Assembly (NCBI GenBank): GCA_045114775.1
Contig: JBGULC010000026.1
Coordinates: forward strand, 1-37,849
DNA length: 37,849 nucleotides
Source of the DNA: UBA3792 sp045114775
GTDB lineage: Bacteria > Bacillota > Clostridia > Christensenellales > CAG-138
Direction of reading: 5' to 3'
Shown here: positions 24,430-33,368 of the stretch, piece after piece
How the letters are laid out: every line of letters begins with the position of its first letter
How positions within the stretch are numbered: position 1 is the stretch's first letter
Notes under the pieces: model-generated
Seen by the model: the letters and a program-made list of their open reading frames with translations, nothing else
Databases searched by the model: none
Told to the model about the DNA's origin: nothing
Translations under genes and position numbers: made by a program

Positions 24430-24975
24430 CTACCATCGGTTGATGATCTGATAATCGGTCGGTTCGTCGAAATCGAGCTTCAGTCTGCGCTTTCGCGTCT
24501 CGTACAGCGAGAGCGCCGCGGACGCGTGGTTCATGCCCTGCGCGTCGTTTGTCAGCGAAAAGCGCCCCGCCATGTACAGTACGATCAGCGGATGGCACGC
24601 CGCGGGAAGCTCCGGCTCATCCGTATCCTCAAGAAGTTCCTTCGGCAGATACCGATACACGACCGTCATCGGGCCGTCCGGCACGCCGGGGACGTGCAGC
24701 GTATATGCATTCGCGCCGAAGTAGAACGGCACGCGCATGCCGCAGCGTTCGACGCCGAGCACCTTGCCGGGCTTGTACGGCAGCGCAAGAAGATCCATAT
24801 TCCCGCCCGAGAGCGGCAATGTGTCACGCCGCCACGGATGAAAGGTTTCTGTAAGGTCGACCACGGCTTCGTTGGCAAACCGCAGCAGCTTCTCCTTCCA
24901 AAGCGGCAAAGCGGCGGAATCGTCGGGATGATCCAGCTCGCACAGCGCGCCTTCGATCAATTCCTGTACCGTCAT
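24430..24975 (-). CDS. Head-tail connector (adaptor) protein
   Basis: This is a 181-residue protein. MTVQELIEGALCELDH followed by LRFANEAVVDLTETF, and a C-terminal helical end (SAALSLYETRKRRLK), resemble phage head-completion adaptors of the P22 gp4 or gp6 type. The ATG at 24975 is preceded by GGTGATC, which pairs with the 3' end of 16S rRNA; an in-frame GTG at 24984 overlaps the previous stop and is an alternative. It lies between the small head protein and the propeller protein. Confidence 0.75.
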   Translation of the reverse strand: MTVQELIEGALCELDHPDDSAALPLWKEKLLRFANEAVVDLTETFHPWRRDTLPLSGGNMDLLALPYKPGKVLGVERCGMRVPFYFGANAYTLHVPGVPDGPMTVVYRYLPKELLEDTDEPELPAACHPLIVLYMAGRFSLTNDAQGMNHASAALSLYETRKRRLKLDFDEPTDYQIINRW

Positions 24976-24980
24976 GTCGA

Positions 24981-25241
24981 TCACCCGATCTTTCTGCCGC
25001 CCGCGCTTTTGAACGCCTCTACTGCGCGGCTGCCCGAGGCGATCCCTCTGCGGCTTTCCGCAATGATATCCGCGATGCGCTGCGGGACCTCCACGACCGT
25101 ATCGGTCGGGATCCGAAAGCTTACGCCGTTCAGCGCGCCTTCCAGGAACGCACCCGTCCCGTCGGAGGGCACATATACGGCGACGCGCTCCTCCGTATCG
25201 GCCTCCGAGGAAGCCTTTGCTGTTTTCTCATTCGTTTTCAT
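24981..25241 (-). CDS. Small head-associated protein, unknown
   Basis: This is an 86-residue protein. Residues 1-20 are polar and charged, followed by a strand-rich part (RVAVYVPSDGTGAFLEGALNGVSFRIPTD) and a helical end. Its place right after the capsid gene suggests a decoration or head-joining protein. No family is recognised. AAGGAG is 8 bases before the ATG. Confidence 0.7.
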   Translation of the reverse strand: MKTNEKTAKASSEADTEERVAVYVPSDGTGAFLEGALNGVSFRIPTDTVVEVPQRIADIIAESRRGIASGSRAVEAFKSAGGRKIG

Positions 25242-25260
25242 TCGTGTTCTCCTTTCCCGC

Positions 25261-25285
25261 GGGGGAAGGCGCAGGGCCTTCCCCC
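25261..25285 (-). promoter_or_regulatory. Strong hairpin after the capsid gene
   Basis: GGGGGAAGGC (25261-25270) pairs perfectly over 10 bp with GCCTTCCCCC (25276-25285), loop 5 bases, between the capsid stop and the 86-residue gene. There is no T-run, so it may protect the capsid mRNA 3' end or cause partial attenuation. Confidence 0.65.
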
Positions 25286-25295
25286 TGATATTCTG

Positions 25296-26504
<1,209 letters not shown>

Positions 26505-26519
26505 CTTTTATTTCTCCTT

Positions 26520-26942
26520 TCAGATATGGACTCGTTTGCCGTTGTGCGCGGCGTTTCTGTACTGCTTCTCCAATGCCGAAAACGCTTCCTTCGACATTGC
26601 CATGTAATCCGGCGAAGGCGCGACCGCACGGTCGGTGCGGGTGCTCTTCGGGAGCGCCTTGCGGCTTCTTGCCTGCTCGGAGAGACGCGTTGCGACGCTC
26701 TCCTCGGCTTCGTCGGCGCGCTTCTCCGCAGCATAGATGCGGACGGCGGCTTTCGGCTCGAATTCCTGAAGAAGCTCCGCAAACGCGCGGTCCTTCACCG
26801 CCTCGGAAAGCTCGAAGCCCTCCGGCAGCTCGCCGTTTTCTTCCATTTCCGCAAGCGCGTTCGCCGCCTCGAGGAACGGGTTCTCCGGTTCGTTTTCAGG
26901 GAGTCCGACGGTTTCGGGCTCCGGCTTCTTTTTGAAGATCAT
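26520..26942 (-). CDS. Scaffold-like head assembly protein
   Basis: This is a 140-residue, strongly charged, helix-rich protein (NPFLEAANALAEMEENGELPEGFELSEAVKDRAFAELLQEFEPKAAVRIYAAEKRADEAEESV) between the portal and capsid genes, the usual place of a scaffold gene. It is shorter than most free scaffolds. The start overlaps the portal stop by 4 bases (ATGA). Assignment rests on position and composition. Confidence 0.7.
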   Translation of the reverse strand: MIFKKKPEPETVGLPENEPENPFLEAANALAEMEENGELPEGFELSEAVKDRAFAELLQEFEPKAAVRIYAAEKRADEAEESVATRLSEQARSRKALPKSTRTDRAVAPSPDYMAMSKEAFSALEKQYRNAAHNGKRVHI

Positions 26943-28549
26943 AGTTTACCTCCGATTCGTTTCTTGTTGTTTCGTTCGGGAAACAGCGGTTCCGCCGCCG
27001 CTTCCTTCATTCCCTTCAGGACCTGCTCCTTCCCCTCGAACGACATCAGGGAGATCGCCTGTTCCCGTGTGATCGCACCCATGGAGAGAAGATTCATCAT
27101 GAGCTCGTTCTGCGCCGCGCTTGCAAAGCGGTTTCGCCGCACCGCCTTGACCGAGATCAGAAACTCGATCGGAAGCTCGACGCCGCCCGGCGCGCATTTG
27201 TTCATCAGCGCGCTGTCAAAACTGACCTCTCTGGGCTCGCCGTCGACGGTCACCGTCACCGGGCGCAGGAAGCAGTTGAACTCACGCTCCGTCTCGATCT
27301 CGAGCCGCACCGCCTCGCGGAACGCCTCGTGGAGCTGATCAGACGCCTGCCGCGCGCGCTTGGTGCTCATCTCCTGCAGCGCCTCGATCGCGCGCGCCGC
27401 CGTCACGCCGTTCGGCGCCGCCCCGCGCGAGGAATCGTTCGCGCCGCTCTCCTCCTTGATGTCGTTCCGGATCGCGCGGATGTAGGAGAGCAGGTAGTCC
27501 GGCAGCGGCGCGGTCGTCATCCACGTCACGCCGTTCAGGTTCTCGCCGGTGTGCACGTCCTTGGACCAGTCACGAAGGTCGTCCGGATCGAAGCCCGACG
27601 CGTCGGTGACAAGCAGCTTGTTCCGGGACGCCATGAACGCGTTCTTCAATACGAGCTGATCGAGCTTGTCCGCGTAGAGCTGCTGCGTCGCGAAGAGATC
27701 GACGATGCCGAAGCCCAGCGCGCTGCCCTTTCTGGGATAGAGCGCCGTCAGCACGAACGGGTATTTGCCGTGCGCGAAATAGCCCTCGGGCTTCACGTCG
27801 CGGCTGTCCTCCAGCACGACGCCGCCGCACAGCAGCGCCATGTGCACGCGGTATTCGTCCTCCTTCGCGTCATACTCACGCCGCCAGTATTCAAGCAGCA
27901 GGCAGGCGTTTTTCGGGTCCGGTGAAAGGATCTCGTCGGTGATCGGCTCCGCCGCATCGGGCGTAACGGATCCGAGCATCGGATACGCGTCCGGGTAGTG
28001 CGCCTCCACCCACGTCTTCGGACGCAGCGCCATCTTGAACACGGCGCGGCCGTCCTGAAGATCGGTCACGAGCGGATCGATCAGAACGCTGCGGATGTCC
28101 GCGTGGCGGATGAACGCGCCGCCCAAGCCCCCGTTGAGATCGCTGTCGTAGCCGACCTCCTGGATGCAGTATCCGCCGACCAGAAGGTCGTGGATCATTT
28201 TCCGGTATTCGATCGGATAGGCGCTTGCATCGTGATTTCGGCGGATCAGCGCGTCGACGACCTGCGCCGCAAACGCGTCGGCCGCGCTCTCGGGCTCGAT
28301 GACCACGTCCGGCGTCTGATCCATGAGATCTGCCGCCACATTTTCGATCGTGGACTGCAGGATCGGCGTGACCGGCCGCGGCTCATTCGGATCGGTCAGC
28401 GGCACGTCGTACCAATGCTCCCCGCGATACATCCGCTCGTTGTGCTCCTGACGCCGCCACTCGTTCGCATACGCGTTTCGGAATTCACGGAACAGCGTCA
28501 TTGCTTCCTCAGCTAACCGCCGTTTGGTTTCGGATTGTCTTGGTTTCAT
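26939..28549 (-). CDS. Phage portal protein
   Basis: This is a 536-residue protein that would form the ring through which DNA enters the head. The opening WRRQEHNERMYRGEHWYDVPL followed by RPVTPILQSTIENVAADLMDQTPDVVIEPE, and a later SRGAAPNGVTAARAIEALQEMSTKRARQASDQLHEAFREAV segment with the long helix of portal proteins, support this. It is of the type found with N4-gp56 capsids and in short-tailed phages. A weak ribosome site (AAAGGGA) precedes the ATG. Its end overlaps the scaffold-like gene. Confidence 0.88.
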   Translation of the reverse strand: MKPRQSETKRRLAEEAMTLFREFRNAYANEWRRQEHNERMYRGEHWYDVPLTDPNEPRPVTPILQSTIENVAADLMDQTPDVVIEPESAADAFAAQVVDALIRRNHDASAYPIEYRKMIHDLLVGGYCIQEVGYDSDLNGGLGGAFIRHADIRSVLIDPLVTDLQDGRAVFKMALRPKTWVEAHYPDAYPMLGSVTPDAAEPITDEILSPDPKNACLLLEYWRREYDAKEDEYRVHMALLCGGVVLEDSRDVKPEGYFAHGKYPFVLTALYPRKGSALGFGIVDLFATQQLYADKLDQLVLKNAFMASRNKLLVTDASGFDPDDLRDWSKDVHTGENLNGVTWMTTAPLPDYLLSYIRAIRNDIKEESGANDSSRGAAPNGVTAARAIEALQEMSTKRARQASDQLHEAFREAVRLEIETEREFNCFLRPVTVTVDGEPREVSFDSALMNKCAPGGVELPIEFLISVKAVRRNRFASAAQNELMMNLLSMGAITREQAISLMSFEGKEQVLKGMKEAAAEPLFPERNNKKRIGGKL

Positions 28550-28576
28550 TGTAAATCCCTTTCTATAGATTGTTTA

Positions 28577-28615
28577 AGCGCATTGCGCTGTTCATGCCGC
28601 AGGCAATTTGCCGAC
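28577..28615. repeat. Palindromic intergenic repeat between terL and portal
   Basis: A perfect 13-base dyad AGCGCATTGCGCT (28577-28589) and a small GGCA/TGCC hairpin (about 28601-28611) follow the terL stop. The stop codon itself lies in a TTGTAGG motif (minus strand) that also opens the palindromic element at 6504. It may be a dispersed host repeat inserted into the phage operon. Confidence 0.45.
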
Positions 28616-29947
28616 CTACAACCCCCGGAATCCGGGCCTTGCCTCCGGCGCGGCGCGCAGCGGATCATAGCGATAGGGCTGTTTGCGCTTCTCCGGCGGC
28701 AGCGGCCGCGGACGGCTCATCAGCCCGTAACGCAGCGCCTCCGGCGCGTGGTCCTCGCAGTTGTCGCCGACGTCCTCGCAATCGTGCGCATCGAAGGTCA
28801 GCGTCGGCAGCGTGCGGATGAGATTGCGGCATGTCTCGAAGATCCGAAGCTCCGGCGTTCCGTCCGGGGCGTCGGCAAGCGCCTCGCGAACGCGCTGCCA
28901 GCCCGGAACGCGGGCGTTGTCCGCCGCGAGAAGCGGCACCCCGTTGTGCCCGAAGACCTCCGCGATGCTCTCGCCCTCCGCCCCCTTCAGACCGCGCTGC
29001 TGCCAGGCGTCGGGCGAGGCGACCGTGTAGGCGATGCGTTCGCCCGCCGAAAGCTCCCTGACCCGCTTTGCGATCTCGCTCGAGAGCGTTTTGCGAACGT
29101 ACAGCTCGCGATAGACGAAGATCTTCGCGTCCGGCGCGACGGCAAACCACAGCACGCAGCACGGATCGTTATAGCCCCAATCCATTGCGCGAAAGCGCTT
29201 CCACTCCGTCGGGAGCCCCGTTGGCTTCACGACATGCCGGCTGCGGTCAAATTCCTGAAAGAACTGTCCCTCGAGGACGTCCCAGTTGCCGTCAAGATAC
29301 GCCTTTCTCAAGTGCCCGGGAAGATTTTCCAGCGTCTCGAGGTACTGCGGATCGTTCTTCAAAAGCACCGGATTGTCCGTCACGCGCGCCGGGATGAACA
29401 CGTAATCGTGCGCCTTTTCGCTGTTGCGGTAATCGCGGTCGATGAACAGCCGCTTCACCCACGCGTGTCCTACGCCGCCGGGGTTGCAGGTGTAGTACAT
29501 CCGCGGCGAGAAATCGGTGCGCACCGAGCGGTTGCAGGTCGTTAAGAATTGCATCTGCGATTCGGTGAAATGCGTCGCCTCCTCAAGCCCGATCACGTCG
29601 TACTCCTGCCCCTGGTACTGGAAGACGTCCGCCTCGCGGTCACAGTAGCCCAGCTTGATGCGGCTGCCGTTCGGGAACAGGAACGCGCGCTGCGTCGCCT
29701 GATAGGTCACGACCCCACTAAGCTCCCTCTGCAGCGGGAGCACGTGGTTCTCATTGAGCTCGGGCAGCGTGCGGCGCAGCAGCAGCAGCCGAAGACCCGG
29801 ATAGCGAAAGGCAAGAAGCACGAATTTCCGGCGCATCGCCCACGACTTGCCGCCGCCGCGCGCGCCGCCGTAAGCGATGTGCCGTGCGGAAGCGAGGAAG
29901 AACTGTTCCTGCTTCGGGTTCGGCGTACCTTCTAAATGCAGGATCAT
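28616..29947 (-). CDS. terL: Phage terminase large subunit
   Basis: This is a 443-residue packaging motor. Walker A GGARGGGKS is at 27-35, Walker B with its glutamate in DVIGLEEATHF at 117-127, and the coupling motif YTCNPGG at 152-158. The C-terminal RNase H-like nuclease has the acidic residues D256 (MDWGYND), D313 (SPDAW) and D399 (ED before HAPEALRY). All key residues of both the ATPase and nuclease are present, so the protein looks functional. The start ATG at 29947 overlaps the small terminase stop by 4 bases. Confidence 0.94.
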   Translation of the reverse strand: MILHLEGTPNPKQEQFFLASARHIAYGGARGGGKSWAMRRKFVLLAFRYPGLRLLLLRRTLPELNENHVLPLQRELSGVVTYQATQRAFLFPNGSRIKLGYCDREADVFQYQGQEYDVIGLEEATHFTESQMQFLTTCNRSVRTDFSPRMYYTCNPGGVGHAWVKRLFIDRDYRNSEKAHDYVFIPARVTDNPVLLKNDPQYLETLENLPGHLRKAYLDGNWDVLEGQFFQEFDRSRHVVKPTGLPTEWKRFRAMDWGYNDPCCVLWFAVAPDAKIFVYRELYVRKTLSSEIAKRVRELSAGERIAYTVASPDAWQQRGLKGAEGESIAEVFGHNGVPLLAADNARVPGWQRVREALADAPDGTPELRIFETCRNLIRTLPTLTFDAHDCEDVGDNCEDHAPEALRYGLMSRPRPLPPEKRKQPYRYDPLRAAPEARPGFRGL

Positions 29948-30498
29948 ACGCCGTACCTCCCCGCCGCGTCGTCCAGAACGATCTGAAGCGTCCCGTCCGC
30001 CTGTGTCTCCGCCGCCTTCGAGAGTCCCAAAGCCCGCAGCGCCTCCAGCGCCGATTGGTAGTTGAGCTCTCCGAGCAGCGTACGCTCGAGCGTATAGGCG
30101 GCGACCTTCAGCACCGCGTCGCGCAGGATCGCGTCCTCCTTGGAGCAACGCCCGGTGTGAAACGCCGAAAGCACCTCCTCCGGCGTCAGCCGCACCGCCC
30201 GCGCAAGACCGAACAGGGTGTATGGGATCTGTCTCTCTACCGGTTTTGTCAAGGGAAATTTCAAAAAGCAGATGGAATTTTGACATTGATTCCAATCATC
30301 TTCTCCGATTGGAAACAGTAGAGCTGAAGCAACCAAAGCGTTCCAACTATCCTGAAGCCCTGCCGCTATATACTTGTCCTGTCGCTGATAAAAATCGGCG
30401 ATAATCGGCGATAAAAAGTAGCGATAAATAAAGAAAGAAAAAACCACATCATTCCCGATATAGGTGAGCATCATATAATGTGGCGCTGATTGGCCCAT
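29944..30498 (-). CDS. Terminase small subunit-like protein, N-terminus possibly chimeric
   Basis: The frame gives 184 residues. From about 90 the segment IPYTLFGLARAVRLTPEEVL reads as the helix-turn-helix start of small terminases (compare PYTVSGLALALGL in others), followed by KVAAYTLERTLLGELN and a short tail. Residues 1-85 are coded by AT-rich DNA unlike the rest of the module and resemble nothing I know (hydrophobic start, then a stretch rich in aromatic and Asp/Asn residues). The change of composition falls near 30240. The start has only a weak ribosome site and lies 4 bases from a perfect palindrome. Translation from a later start is possible, but no other Met with a good site is visible. 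Confidence 0.6.
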   Translation of the reverse strand: MGQSAPHYMMLTYIGNDVVFSFFIYRYFLSPIIADFYQRQDKYIAAGLQDSWNALVASALLFPIGEDDWNQCQNSICFLKFPLTKPVERQIPYTLFGLARAVRLTPEEVLSAFHTGRCSKEDAILRDAVLKVAAYTLERTLLGELNYQSALEALRALGLSKAAETQADGTLQIVLDDAAGRYGV

Positions 30499-30502
30499 AT
30501 TT

Positions 30503-30529
30503 CACTTCATCCCAACTTGGGATGAAGTG
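30503..30529. repeat. Perfect 27-base palindrome before the small terminase
   Basis: CACTTCATCCCAA (30503-30515) and TTGGGATGAAGTG (30517-30529) are exact complements around a single C. It lies directly at the 5' end of the leftward phage-type operon and covers the place where a ribosome site would lie, so it could be an operator or an mRNA hairpin. Confidence 0.75.
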
Positions 30530-30777
30530 TCTCCGGAAAACATCTGGAAATGATTAACGCCATACAAAATCGTATGCGTTTTCAGTTATTTGAAGTTAAC
30601 ATATAAAAAGAAACTCCGAATCCAACGGATGAAGTATCGGGTATGAAGGGCAGAAATGTGATTGCCGAAAAATCCCGTAAATACGCAAAAAGCACCTAAA
30701 TACCTGGGTTTTCGGCGTTTTTCATTTGGTTCAATCAGTTCAAAAAATCAGAGAAATGCACTCGTTGATGATCAGAG

Positions 30778-30797
30778 TGTTGTCAAAAATGTTGTCA
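30778..30797. repeat. Direct repeat pair TGTTGTCA, period 12
   Basis: Copies at 30778-30785 and 30790-30797 are identical and separated by about one helical turn. A related pair occurs at 31020-31038. Such spacing is seen in arm-type sites of tyrosine recombinases, but no integrase is present here. Confidence 0.5.
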
Positions 30798-31019
30798 GTT
30801 TCTCGTGTTCAGGCATTTGTTTTGAGTAGAAAGCAAATGAAGAAACCGGCTGTTAATGAAAAAAGCGCAAGCCCAATATTGCTTGCATCAATGTGACGTT
30901 TTCACCCGGAATCGAATTGCTCTTTTTGATGATAAACCACAATATCTTGTTATAATCAATTCATTTTGATACTACATATGGACATGACGATCCATTAAAT
31001 CCATATGAAAAAGACAAAC

Positions 31020-31038
31020 TGTGTCCACTTTGTGTCCA
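31020..31038. repeat. Direct repeat pair TGTGTCCA, period 11
   Basis: Copies at 31020-31027 and 31031-31038. Same kind of spacing as the pair at 30778. Possible recombinase or regulator binding sites. Confidence 0.5.
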
Positions 31039-31124
31039 GTTACAACAGAAACTAAGAGTAAAACCAGGATTTATGGTCCTCATGAACGCGCTACTATACA
31101 GAAAACTTCGTACGTTCTTCCGGA

Positions 31125-31862
31125 TTATTCTTTTATTCCATCAATACTATGGAGTATTGATAACGCCAATCTTCGCTCAGCGCTGATGTAGAATTTCTTT
31201 CTTGCAATAAGGATCCAAACAAACAGTATCATTAGATGTATTGCTGTGCTTAAGATAATCTCCAATGAATATAAGTCCCATGCTTTATAAATCTTATCTA
31301 TCAGGCAAGGGGCTTCTGTTTGCCAAAGCACTATTCCGATGGCAGTCACAGATTCTATGCAAAAAACAGCTATTGCAAACGGCTTGACCGTATACATATT
31401 TTTAGCAAAGCCATATCCAATTTTATCCTCAGCGAGGACCGGGAACATGTTGTTATCCCTCGTATTTTCAAGGATCCAAAGTATGATGCTGCGGCTTTTT
31501 TCGTAGCTATTTGGGTCCATTGATATTTCATCGATAAGAGGTGATAACTCAGGGTTAACTCTTCTCAGCTTGCTGAAGTATCGTTGTTTCGTTGCATCTG
31601 ACACATTATTATTATTCGAAAGAAGCATTGTTGCTGCCAAATTCTTTCTATTTTGACTCTTTTTGCTTGTATTGCTATAATACTGGACTGCCGCTATTCC
31701 GCAACAGGATAAAGCAATGGCGATGAGCGCTAAGACCACGGCGGCTATGCTTCCTTCTTGATACTTGATGCAAAAAGATACATCCAGTACAATAGGGGCA
31801 ATTATAAGAATAGCCACACTTAATCTGGCTCGTAAATCATATCGATCATAAAAATGGTCCAT
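31125..31862 (-). CDS. Four-helix membrane protein, putative defence effector
   Basis: This is a 245-residue protein with an N-terminal motif RYDLRAR, two helices (about 14-34 and 38-60), a cytosolic domain of about 110 residues with the motif KIGYGFAKN near 150, and two helices towards the end (about 161-180 and 202-222). I associate the combination of Y-x-L-basic-A-R at the start and YGFxxN before the third helix with an uncharacterised membrane family found in defence-type gene clusters; this is from memory and uncertain. It follows the AAA ATPase gene by 12 bases, with AGGAG overlapping that gene's end, so the two are one operon. A membrane-disrupting effector role is inferred. GC is clearly lower than in the flanks. 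Confidence 0.75.
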   Translation of the reverse strand: MDHFYDRYDLRARLSVAILIIAPIVLDVSFCIKYQEGSIAAVVLALIAIALSCCGIAAVQYYSNTSKKSQNRKNLAATMLLSNNNNVSDATKQRYFSKLRRVNPELSPLIDEISMDPNSYEKSRSIILWILENTRDNNMFPVLAEDKIGYGFAKNMYTVKPFAIAVFCIESVTAIGIVLWQTEAPCLIDKIYKAWDLYSLEIILSTAIHLMILFVWILIARKKFYISAERRLALSILHSIDGIKE

Positions 31863-31874
31863 GATTCTTTACTC

Positions 31875-33185
31875 CTATAGTTTCAAAATGTCTTTTATCT
31901 GTATAAAATCTACCATTTCAGATATGGGTATGCCCGTGTACGCTCCCTTGAGATACTGATCACGCCTATTATGATGCGGTTGGATACGCTTTCCGGTTTC
32001 GCGGATTGATCGAATGGTTTTCTTTGCATTATCATCACGAGTAATGATATAAAAACAATCATCACTTAAATCAGATTCCATCAATCTTGTATTATGTGTC
32101 GTTACAATCAACTGCCCCTTGATAACTGGAAGAATTGATTGAATTAAGCGCTGAACCGTAAGATCATGAATTCCTGTATCTATCTCATCAATAATTACTG
32201 TTGCCCCGTGGATAGCCGCAGCAAGAAAAGGAAGTATCTCGACCATAGATTGAATACCAGTTGATTCAAGATCAAAAGCTACATCAACAATTTGTCCGAA
32301 CATTCTTTTTTTGATATACAGTTCGTATCTGATTTTTTCATCCGAATACTTGCGCTTGTAATATACGCCGGTAATATCCTTTACAGATTGACATAGATAC
32401 AAGTTTAAGATTTGTTCGGATTGATCCAATTCCGATTCTTGCGTTTTTTGAATCTCTCCACTTTCAAGATTAGTTAGAACCCTGTGCTTATATCCTAAAA
32501 CACCAAGTTCTCCACCGCTTCCGTTCTTCACTTTGCAGGTTAATGAAATGAATTCGCTAATAACTGCTAAAAAACTCAAGGATATTTTTTTATCTAGATA
32601 GTTTCTCGCTTTATCTATTCTATCATAGTTTAAAATAGCTAAAAGTGAGTGCTTCCCCCAGAACTTCTCAATATTTCCAAGCACTTCTTGATAATATAGC
32701 CTATCGATAAAAATGGATTCGTTTATTTTCTTTTCTTGAGGTGTCAAGTCATAATAGAGCCCCTTATTCTTTGAAAGTGTGAACTCCAACCTCTCATGAA
32801 CGATTTCTTCATTATTCGTTTCGATAATGTATACACCCTTCTTGCCCTCTATAGAGAAACCAAATTCAAGCACCATGTTTCCGTCGATAGAAATCGTCTT
32901 ATTCGAATCGATAATCGACTGAGTATCCCGAAAATGAGATCGAATAAGTTTATCAATGGCTTCTTCTCTTGATCTGTCTTTAAACTGAAGCAGCAACGAT
33001 TGAATAACATCTCTCATCTCCATCGTGCGCATAAATTCGCTTAGCGCAAGGAAAGCAGCTGACAGATTACTCTTTCCAACTCCGTTTTCGCCGTATATCA
33101 AAATCAGGTTACTATCGGCACGAGAAAAATCGAAGCTGAAATCCAATAATGATTTGAAGTTTTGTATTTTTATATAGGTAAACAT
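31875..33185 (-). CDS. AAA (AAA15/AAA21-type) ATPase, OLD/Abi-like
   Basis: This is a 436-residue ATPase of the SMC/RecF-like class found in abortive-infection systems. The opening MFTYIKIQNFKSLLDFSFDF is typical; Walker A GENGVGKS is at 32-39, a signature-like segment ESTGIQSM at 307-314, Walker B VIIDEID at 330-336 and the switch histidine in VTTHNTRL at 361-368. The C-terminal RRDQYLKGAYTGIP is common in this class. There is no TOPRIM nuclease domain, so it probably works with a separate effector, here the membrane protein gene directly downstream. The start at 33185 has GGAGG 5 bases upstream; an ATG 15 bases earlier has none. It starts from a strong promoter (33212-33239). Confidence 0.88.
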   Translation of the reverse strand: MFTYIKIQNFKSLLDFSFDFSRADSNLILIYGENGVGKSNLSAAFLALSEFMRTMEMRDVIQSLLLQFKDRSREEAIDKLIRSHFRDTQSIIDSNKTISIDGNMVLEFGFSIEGKKGVYIIETNNEEIVHERLEFTLSKNKGLYYDLTPQEKKINESIFIDRLYYQEVLGNIEKFWGKHSLLAILNYDRIDKARNYLDKKISLSFLAVISEFISLTCKVKNGSGGELGVLGYKHRVLTNLESGEIQKTQESELDQSEQILNLYLCQSVKDITGVYYKRKYSDEKIRYELYIKKRMFGQIVDVAFDLESTGIQSMVEILPFLAAAIHGATVIIDEIDTGIHDLTVQRLIQSILPVIKGQLIVTTHNTRLMESDLSDDCFYIITRDDNAKKTIRSIRETGKRIQPHHNRRDQYLKGAYTGIPISEMVDFIQIKDILKL

Positions 33186-33211
33186 TACTGCCTCCGGCAT
33201 AATTTACTATG

Positions 33212-33239
33212 ATTATACCATGGTTATCAAAAATGTCAA
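33212..33239 (-). promoter_or_regulatory. Strong promoter of the ATPase-membrane protein operon
   Basis: Minus-strand TTGACA (33234-33239) and TATAAT (33212-33217), both perfect, with a 16-base spacer and an extended -10 TG. The ATG is at 33185. Confidence 0.88.
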
Positions 33240-33240
33240 A

Positions 33241-33281
33241 TAGAAAATGAATTTTTCTAGTTATTTGATACATTTTGTATC
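33241..33281. promoter_or_regulatory. Two dyads between divergent promoters
   Basis: TAGAAAA (33241-33247) with TTTTCTA (33253-33259), and GATACA (33267-33272) with TGTATC (33276-33281), are perfect inverted repeats between the two divergent promoters. They are candidate operators for shared control. Confidence 0.5.
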
Positions 33282-33310
33282 TGCTTCACAATTATTTTAC
33301 AATTGCATGC

Positions 33311-33339
33311 TTGACTTTTCCGTTTACTCGGAGTACAGT
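33311..33339 (+). promoter_or_regulatory. Promoter of the MBL-fold gene pair
   Basis: TTGACT (33311-33316) and TACAGT (33334-33339) with a 17-base spacer, 29 bases before the ATG at 33369. Confidence 0.7.
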
Positions 33340-33368
33340 ATTGTCGAAAAATCGGGAAGGAGATTCCA

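Larger units (their letters stand above)
30499..31124. other. AT-rich gene-free stretch with palindromes and paired repeats
   Basis: No open frame of note is seen in these 626 bases. It contains a perfect palindrome (30503-30529), an inverted repeat CATAC/GTATG (30561-30576), an imperfect GCCGAAAA/TTTTCGGC hairpin followed by TTTTT (30664-30723), and two direct-repeat pairs (TGTTGTCA at 30778 and 30790; TGTGTCCA at 31020 and 31031). No promoter for the phage operon was found with confidence. This could be a former attachment or control region of a mobile element. Confidence 0.5.

Noticed and set aside
30664..30723. Firm terminator in the gene-free island stretch
   Set aside because: The stem is interrupted and the loop is long; listed only as part of the region description.
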